A stretch of 64,000 nucleotides of DNA, from NCBI GenBank assembly GCA_027625915.1, contig JANTQA010000015.1, positions 7,531,001 to 7,595,000 on the forward strand. The letters run 5' to 3'. This document shows positions 42,301 to 54,300 of this stretch, piece by piece. A program made the position numbers and the translations under genes. The first letter of the stretch is position 1. Each line of letters begins with the position of its first letter. This DNA is from Anaeramoeba flamelloides (Eukaryota; Metamonada; Anaeramoebidae). The notes beneath the pieces are model-generated. The model saw only the letters and a list, made by a program, of their open reading frames with translations. It had not been told where the DNA came from and searched no databases.

Positions 42301-45300
42301 AATTTTTATCAACTTTGTAACTGATGAAATAAGTAGAAAAAATATGAGAATTTAATGGTAATTTTTTGTAAATAAATTTCTACTTTTTCGAAATAATTTT
42401 TATTAAACTTTGTTTAATTCATATGTTTTTTTTTGAGAGGAATTTTTTTGATTTTTGGTTTGATTCAAACAATTTTAAGATATTTAAAGATCTTTTTTCA
42501 GAAAAATGCAAATAAAAATTACTACCCTAATAAAAAAAAAAATTATAACGTCTATATAACATTGTTATACCAAAATTTCCTTTTATCTGATGATTTTTTC
42601 GATATTTTTTTCAAAAAATATTCTTATAACTGTGTTTATTGTTTTGATTTGGAAACAATATCCTTGTTATAATCTGAGTTTGGCTTGGAAGAACGAAAAA
42701 AAATGATATTGTTCGAAGTGATATAAGATGATGTTGAGGGGTTCGAAGAACGATGATGGATATCATCTAAGCACTAGAAAAATCTCGTTATTTTGAGTCT
42801 GGAAGAGGATCCAAAACGAAGAATTATAAAAGGTGATTTTTTAACAAATGAAACAATATGAGATGTTATTTATTTTTGAGGAACTCAGGATCTAAATTGT
42901 CACAACAAACAAAAAAAAAAATAAATTTAACCGAAAAACTAATTTTTTCTCTTTTTAATGGTACTTTGAAGAACTTATTCTTCAAAAGATCCTTTTTTTT
43001 TCTATCAATGGAACAATAGAAACCATTGAAATTAAATTTTAAATTGGTTCTATCGAAGAAAAAACTTGGTTTAAAATTCCACAGAGACAAACTAGATCGT
43101 CCAACTTTTCAATGAGTCTCTATTACCCCTTTTATCTCCCGTTTATCAAGAAATTCCAGAAAACAATCAAATATAAAAATCTGCATTTATTATATATTCT
43201 TAACAATGACTGATTTTGAACATTTCACTAAAATATCTTGATTTGACTTATCAAAAATAATTTTTTTATTTTTTATTTTTTTTTTCAAATTTGAATTTTT
43301 TTGGTTTCTTTTCACCTTTTGAATCCTCTCTATAAATGGTTTCTTTACCCTTTTTTTAGAAGAAAAAAGAGAACAAATAATTTTTTTTTTAATAATGAGA
43401 TTGTTTTTTTTCGAATTAAACCAGAAACAATATTTGATTTTAGACACTACTTTCAATAAAGAAATGGAATTTATTCCCTTTCAAAACATCCCCTAAATTA
43501 TTAAGCACTTTTTTTTTGGATTTTATTGAACAAATATTTTTGGTTTCTTGGACCAAAATATTTGCTTCAATCGTTTGAAATTGAGAAATTGGCAAATCTT
43601 GCTGTTATTAGTTAAACAACATCGCCAAAAAAAAAGTAATTCAAGTATTGTTTAATAACTTTAAATATCATATTTAAAGTCAATTTTTCTTGGTAAAATA
43701 CTTTTTATTTAACTTAATTAGAATTGAAAATGAGAATATTAGAAAAATTTCAAACTTTGTCTAATAATACAATGATTTCTCAAAATCTTTCAACAATTGC
43801 TACAATACTATCTTAAACTTTTTTGAGTTCTGATATCTTTCTTATCTGGAGTTATATAAAATTATTTACTTATAATTTTAACAAATAAAAAGTTTTTGTT
43901 TAAAAAAAAATAAATAGCAGGTTTATAAAAAAATTTCCTTTTAAATGATGATTTTTTCCATATATTTTTTGAAAAAAATATTCTTATAATAGTTTTATAA
44001 CATATTACAAATTTAATAACACATTTTATAACAAGTATAAATATTATAAAAGTTGTTATTATAGAATTTTAGGAAATTTTAAACGTTTGTAACACCTTTA
44101 CAACATGTTATAATTTTTTTTTTTTTTAAAGTGTAAGAAAGGAAATATTTATCTAAAAGTAATTTGTAGGCTTAAAAGTTTAATTTTCCATTGAAAAGTT
44201 ATTTATTAGTTGCTAAAAATCCTTTATTATTTGCACGAATGGACTAATGAATTGAAAAATTTTATTTATAGTCGAATTAAAATTTTGTTCTCCCCTCTTT
44301 TAAGTTTAAAAATAATTTTTATTTCTTTTTTCTTTGAGAAAAAATAAGAAGTTTATTTCACTTTAAAGTAAAATCAATCAAGAAAGAAAATATTTCAAAA
44401 AATTCAATTCAAAACTAATTTTTCATGTTATTCCGATCATTTTTTTTTTTTTTTTTATTAAGAATTCATAATTATGATCTTTGAAAAGTTTTTAAAAATT
44501 TAAAATATCTTTCAAATGAAGAATCAATTATTTGGAATTCTAAAAGGTGGGATATTTCTTTAGGTTTTCCAAAAATTAAAAAATGAGAACTAAAAGTTCG
44601 CCTGTTTGCTGTTAGGTTTTTTTTGATTTAAAAAATAAACCGAAAATTGATAAATTTTTTCAGTTTATTTTTTAAATTAAAAAAAAACTTCGTTAGTTTT
44701 TCCAGAATTTAAAAGAATTGAGTAAAATAAAAGATTTTTCTTCATTCTTTTGAATTCTGGAAAAGTGCCGTTAGGTTTTTTTTTATTTCTGAAATTAAAA
44801 AAAAACTAGTTACTCTACCGTAATTTACGGCATTAGGAAATACTCTAGGAAATTTAGAAGTAATATAAGGCACTCTGCTGTGATTCCCTAATCCATAATT
44901 TAAATTAGAGATATTGTTGAATCGGGTAAGAGAGTGAATCTGGTCAATTCTCTCAAGAATCCGATCCACTCCATAAATTAAGTGGGTATTTTTTTTTCCA
45001 ATTCTTATTCAGGCTCAATTTTTAAAATAGCCCTAAAGATTCAAATACGCGAGACGATTTCCTCAAAGAATTAGCGCTTTTAAAAAACATAAGTACGCTT
45101 TTTAAATAAAAATAGACCGTGGTGGTTTTTGTAACTTTTTGCGAAAATGATAAATATTCAAAAATAATGTGGCTACGAGAAATCACAAACCTTCAAACTA
45201 TAGTCGGACACTTTACCACCGATCTAGTATCAGTTCTCTAAAAAAATTGTCATTATTCAAATAAATAGAAAAAATAAATTTATTTATCCCAAAAAATTTT

Positions 45301-48300
45301 TTTTATTATCAAAATCATAAAAAAATTAGTTTTCATTTAATAAAAAATTATCTTATATCTCATTCAGAACTCAACACGGAGATACCTCTATTGGGCTAAC
45401 GTTCTAAAAAATATTTGTATTTTCACTTCCGAAGATTAAAAAATAATTATTACATCTTCTAAATAATAATGATTACTGAAATTAATGATTTAATATCCCA
45501 AGTGGGTTAGTTCAACTTGTGATAAATTCCAAAAAATGGAAAAAAATTGATATTTTTGAAAGAATTTAATTAATATTATTTATGTGTTTAGTCCACTTTT
45601 CAAAAAAAAAAAATTTTGAAAACTTTTCGATTTTGTTGTTGGTAATTTTTCAAGATTAGACAAAGTGAATAAATAAACAGAAATATTTTTTTTTTTTTTT
45701 TTTGATTTTTATAATTTAAGAAAGAATTTAAATTTTAAAAACAAAATTCATTTTAAAAGATTAAAAGTGAGTGTAACGGTATAAGATGGAAAAGAAAGAA
45801 AAAATTACAATATAATTTTATTTGAACAAGATTATTAAAAGGGATTTGTAAATTTTATTATGATTGATTGATTTGTTTGGTTTTATTTTAAAAGAAATAA
45901 ACCTCCTTTTTTACCTGAAAAGAAAAAATAAATAAAAATTATTTTTCAACTTTCAAAGAAAAAAATATAATTTATTAAACTCAATTTTTTTTTTATTAAA
46001 TTTGATTTTTTCATGAACGAACACACAAAACTTTATTAAAAATTTTAAATCTTAATAATGTATAATAGATTTAAATTGCAAATTATTTATTCGATTTAAA
46101 AATAATAAAAATAGATCAAAAAAATTATAATTTGATATATTCATTCAAAAATTAAAAAAAAATTAATAATAATAACTTGAACAATAAATGTTTTTTATCT
46201 TTATAAATTTTTTTTTCATATAAATAGAATTAATTGCTTTTTGGTAAGATCGTTATATCAAATAATAAATTGGAAATTTAATAGTAAAAAGATGGAATCT
46301 TTTTCAATATTTTTATCAAAACGTAAAAAGAAAAAACAAAAAGGTGAAAAAATTTTTGGTGTTGTTGGAAAGATAACATCAAAACTTTCAAAATCATCTG
46401 GCAATGAATTATTTTTACCAAAATATACTCAAAATGATTTGTTAGTAATGTTGTTCACGGAAGAAAATAATCTCCAACGCTCTTTTTCTAATGATCTTCA
46501 AGATCATCATTCAAATAAAAATACAGAAAATAAATTGATAAACAAAAAACAAATAGAGAATTTAAATACAAAAAATGAGAATGAGAATGAGAAGGGAAAG
46601 GAAAAAGGAATTGTACATATGGAAGTAAGTGAGAATGAGAAAGAAAAGGAGAAGGGGGAGGAGAAGGAGAATGAGAAAGAGAAGGAGAATGATAAGAAGA
46701 ATGAGAATGAGAATGAGAAGGAAAAGCAGAAGGGAAATAAAATCAAAAAGGGTAATAGTAATATCAATAATGATGAACTCAAAAAAACTATTAAAAAACT
46801 TGATTATCTTTTAAAAACTTGCCCGAAGCATTGTTTACTATCTGAATTTGCTCTATATTGCGCGTTTCAAGATTCCCTTCGTGATGTTGCCTCATTATGG
46901 AAAGAATTTTGTCGGGCTATTTCTTGGTATTGTAAATCTAATCGACTTATTCCCAAAATACCAGTTGCTTCACCAGATCTTGGTTGTTGTGTATTATATC
47001 AAAAATTACAATTTATAAATCTTTGTATTGAAAAAAACATTAGGTTAGCAAAAAGAAATGAAATGGAAAATAATTCTGAAAAAAATGAGGGGAAGGGAAA
47101 TAAAGAGGATAAGGGAGATAAGGAAGAAGAAAAAAAGAAGGAAGAAGAAAAGGAAGAAGAAAATTTAAATCGTGATGAAAGTTACAATACTAGCTATGGT
47201 GAGAATAAGAATGAAAAGAATTATATCGAGAAAGAAGATGAGAGAGTTGAAGAAATAAATGGAAATCAAGAAAGCAAAGAAAAAAAGAATGATGAGGAAG
47301 AAGATTTAGAAACTTTGGATTTAGATATTTTGGATGACTTTGGCAATGATTATAATTCTAGTGAAACTGAAAGTTTGAATGATGATATATCGAGTTTATC
47401 GTCAAGTGAATCAGATGAGGATCCATTAAATATTGAAAATAATTCGAAAACAAAGAATAAAGAATTAATAAGCAACTCTGAAAATGAAAATAATAAAGAG
47501 AACAAGGAAGATAAGGAAGACAATGATGGTAAAGTTGGAAAGGGAAATGAAAAAGAAGAGGGAATTGAACGGGGGGTGGAAAGGGAAAGGGAAAAGGAAA
47601 ATGGTGGTGAGAGAACTGAAATGATGAATCAAGAAGACATAATTAGAGAATTAACAATTTCAAAAATTACACCAATTTTTGATAGCCAAAAATTAGTTGA
47701 AGATAAAGTCGTTTACGAAAGAGTTGGTAATAAAAAAATTATTGAAGGGTTAACATTAATGAAAACTGGGGAAGAAATGTGGGAACCTGAAACTCAAGAG
47801 CCATTATATCTGACAGAAGATACTCTCCAAGCTCAATTAGAACTCTTTGTAAAATTGGGAACTGATAAACATGCCACAGATATCAGAGCAAAAATTCAAA
47901 GTGTACAATTACTTTCAGATATGCAAGCTTTTAAAGCAGCGAATCCTGGCTGTATACTAGAAGATTTTGTAAGATGGTATTCTCCACGTGATTTTATACA
48001 AACAACAGATTCCAAAACAGGTGAGTTAAGCGAAAGAATGAAAAAAGCGGAAAATATTTGGGTGAAAACTTGGAATTACTCGAAAGCAATACCAGCAAAA
48101 GACCAAAATCCTTTATTTGACCCAATCAAGGAATCAGAAAATGCCTTATCATACTTGGAAAATTTAAAACCAAACGAACTTTTAGAACAGTAAAAAACAA
48201 ATTTGTTTTTTTTTTATCATTATTTCTTCCTTTGTTAATAGTTTTTTTAGACTTTTAATTTTTAATAATTTTTTTTTATTTATTTTTTTTTTTTTTAATA

Positions 48301-51300
48301 AATAGAATCTCAAGAATTGCAATACAAAGTTGCTTATCAATGATGATTAGTTCTCCATTATCATCAACGCCAAAAATATCTAGATATATTACAAAATTAG
48401 TTAAATCGATTACACAAGTATATAAACACAAATCCAGGTAAATTTATTTACTTTGTTTTTTTTTTCTTCATAATCTCTTCTTTTTGAATCCCTTTCATAA
48501 CTTTTCAGTCAAAAATTAGCCATCTTTTTATTTATTATCACTATTGTTTAAATTCAGGTTTTATCGATTGTTTCAGTGAATTTCTTTTTAGCAAATAAAT
48601 TTGTGTTTTTGAAAATCTTAAATTGTGAACCAAAAAAAAAAACAGATTTTCTTTACTTCAAACAATTTTTTCCAGTTTTGAACAAATCCCTTAAGGTTTA
48701 TAATCCCTGAAATTTGAATCAAGATTATCTTGTGCTTGGGTGTGATTACAAGTTATTTTGATTCTTAGAAGATCGATCTTTGACTTGGTATTAATGTTAA
48801 TGTTTGTTAAATAAAAGAAAACTGGTCAGCAGTTGCAATTTGATTCAATAACTCAAAAAAATATGATAATTAAAAGTAACATAGGAACTTTTAAAAACCT
48901 AACATTTTTTTTTATTTTTATTTAATTCAAAGGAGAAAAGGTAAATCAACAATGATTCTCTGTAAATCCTTTAAATTCTAAAAATATGAACTGAAAGTTT
49001 CAGTTTTAACCCGAAAATTCCTCGGGAATCTAATGGTGAATTTGAAATCAATACATAAAAAAAAAATTCTTGAAAGCCTTACAACTATTTAGTATCAAAT
49101 TATAAAATCATTTTTTATGGTTATTTGTTTTTATCCATTATCCTTTACTCTATTAAAAAAAAAATTAATTAAATTGTTTATTTATTGATGGAAGAAGTGT
49201 AAATTACACTCTAGATGTCCTTTTACTTAAATTCCTCAAAGGTAATTTAAGCGTAAAATCATAGAATTCATGATTTTTCATGGATGACACACCCAAATTA
49301 TTTTTATGGTTTAAAAAACAAAAAATTAAAAATTGAAAAGCAAAAAAGAAAAAAAAATGAAATTTAAAAATGATTTATAAGAAGCAATTGGTAAAAAATC
49401 AAAAAAAAAAAAAAAACAATGATATCTTTAATTAAGGACTCCCAAAATCACAGCCACGATACTTTTTGTTGATTTAATTTAATTTGTTAATTGATCATGA
49501 ATGTTCACTTGGGGATCGTTTTTTAATTGTTGTAATTTTTTTTTTTTTTTGATCTTATTTGCCACAAACCTTTGGTCATTTTTAGCCTTTACTTTTTTGT
49601 TTTGATTTTCAAGTAACTCATACTTTGGTTTATCAATGTAACAGTATTAGCATGTAACCACTTGATCTTTTTTCTTTGTAACTCTTCTTCCCAATATAAA
49701 GAAGATTCAGCCAGGGGAAAAATGGAAAAAAATTAAAAAAAAAAAAAATTGTTATAACATCTATATAACATTTTTATAACAAAATTCCCGATTATATGAT
49801 GATTTTTTCCATATTTTTTTAAAAAAAATATTTTTATTACGGGTTTGTAATATGTTTAAAAATTTTATAATACATTTTATAACGAACATAAATGTGAATA
49901 AAGTTACTATTTATTTTTTTTTTAAACAACAAAATTTTATTTGTGAAAATTTAAGTTAATAATTTTGGATAACTCCAGATAAGACAGAGATTAGAACTCT
50001 TTTAAAAGTTTAAGATCGTATTGTAGTTGCTGTGGAAAGATTTTAAGAAATCCTTTTATTATTAGACAAAGTTTGAAATTTTTCTGATCTTCTTATTTTC
50101 AATTCTAATCAAGTAAAATAAGAAGTATTTTATTATTAAATTTGACTTTAAAAATAATGTTTAAAGTTATTAAACAATACTTTAACTAATTTTTTTTTGT
50201 GAAGTTGTTTAATTGATAACAGCAAGATTTGCCAATTTCTCAATTTCAAACCAATTGAATACATATTTTGGTCCAAGAAACCAAAAATATTTGTTTAATA
50301 AAATCAAAAAAAAAAGTGCTTGATAATTTGGGGAATGTTTGGAAAAGGAATAAATTCCATTTCTTTATTGAAAATAAGGTCTAAATATAAATATTGTTTT
50401 TTTTTCTGGTTTAAAAAGAAATCAATCTCATTATTAAAAAATAAAAAGTTTTAGGTCTCTTTTTTCTTTGAAGAAAGTGAAAAGAAATCATTTACTGATA
50501 AATTCAAATAGATGTCTGAAAATTTTTTCTTCACTTTTCATTTTACAAATTTTTTCTATTCGATTTGAATTAAAGTATTTTATTGCTTTAAATCTTAAGT
50601 GACCTTATAAAATTAGTTGATCTTCCAATTATTCTTACATAAGAACTGTTTGAAAAGTTGAGTTGATAGATTTGCAAAAATGGAAATTGAATAAAAAGTT
50701 TATTACATGTGTTTGAATTTATCAGTATAGAGAATTTCAAAGGGAGAAAAAGCATAATTCAAATTTTCAGAAAACACGGAAAAAATAGAAAAACCCATAT
50801 AAATACTTTCAAGACTTTTTCGACCTTTCAGACTGACATATTCTGCAAGTTTTCATCTCTTCTGGTATTCTTTCAGATTGTTTCAAATTTCAAATACTTG
50901 ATAAAGCTTACTTTTTAAAGACCAAAAAAAGGGGTAAAAAAATGATTTACAAAAGATAAATATTGGAATTTATTTGAAAGTTATCTTAAAAGAAAAATAT
51001 TTGATAAATTTTCAAAAATCTGCAACTTTTTTTATGAAAATCCGAAAAGTGGAAAGTTGATTAAATTACAAGTTTTCAAAAGTTTGAATTTTTTAAACTT
51101 TTAAATTGAAAGTTATTGGATTTTGATCTTTTGAGTACTTACAAAATTTGAAATAATTTCTAAATAACAAAGTTTTGTAAATTAAAAAAAGTAACAACAA
51201 TTTTTGTGCTATTTTTGTTGTGAAAAAATAAAAAATAAAACATTTTTTTTTTTACTACATCAAGTTAAGTGACTAATCTTTATTAATTTTTTTTACCTAA

Positions 51301-54300
51301 ATTTAATAGAGATTGAGAAAATTCTTTGCCAATTACTTAGATTTGAAAAAAAACTGGTTATTTTCAATATTAAACATATTCCTAGATTAGGAATCCTTAT
51401 TTGAAAATTGGTCAAAAAAAAAAATAATAGAGATTCTTCCCTTAAGAAATTTTAGAGGATTTTGTTCAAAATTCTTCACAGTTAAGAACACATAGTAAAC
51501 TTTGTTTCAGTCAAAGGGGAAACTTTTTTTTCAAATATCAATTATTTCATATAATTGACCTTTGAAGAACAAATAAAAAATAAACAGAATAATAGACATC
51601 AAAGAATTGTTGATATCCATCTGAAAGAAAACTAATTAATCAATAAATTTTCTTAAAAAGTGAAAAACTCAAATTCTTATGTCCCTATTGAGAAAAACAA
51701 GATTATTTGTTTTGATCTTATATTGGTATTTGTATAATAAATAGTAAACAATTTTGACTTCATTTTTCATACTTTTCTTTTATAAATCAAGCCCCCAAAC
51801 AAAGTGGGTTGTAATTATGTGGTCTTTATTTGAAAAAGGAAATGAAAATGAAGTGGAAATATTTCACAGATATTATTCAAATATCAGGATTAAAGATTGA
51901 ATAAAATTACAAAAGAAATCGATATGATTTCTCAACAAACATTTCCACAGTTGCAATAACATTTGTATAACACTTTTTTACCAAGTTACTTAGATCTTGC
52001 CATAAAAAAAAATTTTAGCAAGTGAATTATGTGTTAAAAAAAAAATTTAAAAAAAAAAAACAAAAATGTGCAAAAATGATTTCATTTTTGAAATTTCCAA
52101 AATAAATTTTTTTCTTCTAATATCCATACAAGCCCTTTAAACGCATGTAATTCACCCATTACAACTGGACCCATTTGACTGGAAAATAGTTTTATTATGT
52201 GGTTTTTGTACTTGGGTGTTTTTGAGTATTGCGTGACAAATGGAAAATAAAAGATGAAATGAATATCATTGAAAGTTAGGACGATCTAAAGTCTTTTTCA
52301 GTCAAAGAGGGGCCCATTTTTATTGAAGAAATAGAACAGATTCTTGAGGTTTAATTCATTATTCTTCTCAAAAATAAATTTTCAATTTTTAGATCAAAAT
52401 CATTTTTTCTCATTTTATAAATTTTTTTTTTTTTTTTTTTTCTTGTTTTTTTATTCTATTTTGTTTTAAAAATTCAGTTTGAAAAAAATAATGTTTGAAA
52501 CTCCAAATTAACATGCAGAAAGTGATGAAATGTAATTTCTTTTATAATTCATCCATTTAAAATTACAAAATCTTATTGTCAACAATTTTTAATTTCCCAA
52601 AGAAATAGATAAATTTTTGAACGAAACGTTCAAATGAAAGGGCCCTTAAAATTTTTTTTTAACATTTTTTTTTTTTGAAATTTATGGTTTGTTCAGGTTT
52701 TTCATTTGATGATTATCGGCTCTAATTCGAAGTTTATTATTACTCTTATTTCTAAGCAATCGTAGTTTGGTTGATTTTTAAAAAAAAAAATGAATTTTTC
52801 ATTTTTATATGGGTCACCTTTTAGTGCAATGGAGTTTAATTCGGTGTTCCACCCCTGAAATTATGAGGAATTTTGTTCTAATCCTGATTCATTTTTTGTT
52901 TAAGGGACTAGTCTATTAATTTTTTTTTTTGACCAATTTCTAAATAAGGAATCCTTATCTAGGAATAGTTTAAAATTGATAAAAAACAGTTTTTTTCAAT
53001 GTTAGAACTTTTAGTTCTTGTTTTTTTTTTAACTTTTTCAATTAGTCAAAAACAGTGAATTTTGAAAAAAATTTTTAATAAAAGAAAGAAAAACGAAAAA
53101 AAGAAGAAAATTTTGATTAATTTTGGATTGAATTATTTTATCAAAAATAATATTTATTCTCATTTTGAAATATGAAAAAATAATTTAAAACTCGTGAATA
53201 TTTTCTCTATCAGTCTGTTCATCCAACTTGACTCTATAAAGAACCCAATTTGTTTTATCAATAATTACTTTTTATCAAAAATAGTTCTTATTTTTTTTTT
53301 TTTTTGACACTGACAAATACTTTTGGAATGGTAATTTGGGAATATTTTTAAAAAAACTTCAAATTTGACAAAAACAAAAGAGTTTAAACTCAAAAAGTGG
53401 TTTCAAGAAATAAAAAAGAATGGTACAGGAAAAGAAATAAAATCTTTTATTTTTAGTAAAGAATATATTGCATGTTTTTTTCGAATCAAACTATTTTTCA
53501 CGATATAAGTATAACATGTGAAAATTAGCAAAATGCAAAAATTTGCAAAATTTTATTAATATTATTCTAAAGATTGTGTGTGAATTGAATTGGTATCTTA
53601 TATGTCTAAGCATTTCAATACGTTACTTCACAATTGTAATAAAATGTTCGGAAATGTCATAGCTATGACAATTTTTAATTGTGTAGCAATACACAGGAAC
53701 ACTACAAACATCTGATATACCAATTCAATTCACACACAATCTTTAGAATAATATTAATAAAATTTTGCAAATTTTTGCATTTTGCAATAATTTGCAAGTT
53801 ATGTCAACTCCCGTTTTTCATGCAAATCCAAAAAAAAGCTTTTCAGGTTTATTTTTCAAATTATTTTTTGTATGTCTACGACAAACACAACAAGGTTTTG
53901 CTTTCTTGCTCATATTTTTTTTTATTTTTTGTATTTTTGCGAAAAGTTGAAAAAAAAGCAACTTTCAAAAAAGCGAAAAAAAGGAAAATTTTTTTATTTC
54001 TATAAAAACAATAACTAAATTTTATGAATGTCATTTATCGAGATTTCGTTACTATACTAAGAATTTTTTCACTTTGATTTCAAATCTAAGTAATTGGCAA
54101 AAAAAAAATCTAAATCTCTATACAATTTACCTAAAAAAATTTAATAGAGACTAGTCCCTTAAGTTATCCAAAATATATCCATATAACATTAAAAAAAAAA
54201 AAAAAAAAAGTCATAATTTTGTTTCATTATTTTTTTCCTTTTATAAATTTATATGTTTTTTTTTAAGTAAAGTATTCTGTTTTCCATACTAAAGCAAAGA

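Noticed and set aside
46507-46782. Minus-strand Phe-Ser repeat frame
   Set aside because: Complement of the Glu-Lys-Asn repeat in RAB3GAP1 exon 4.
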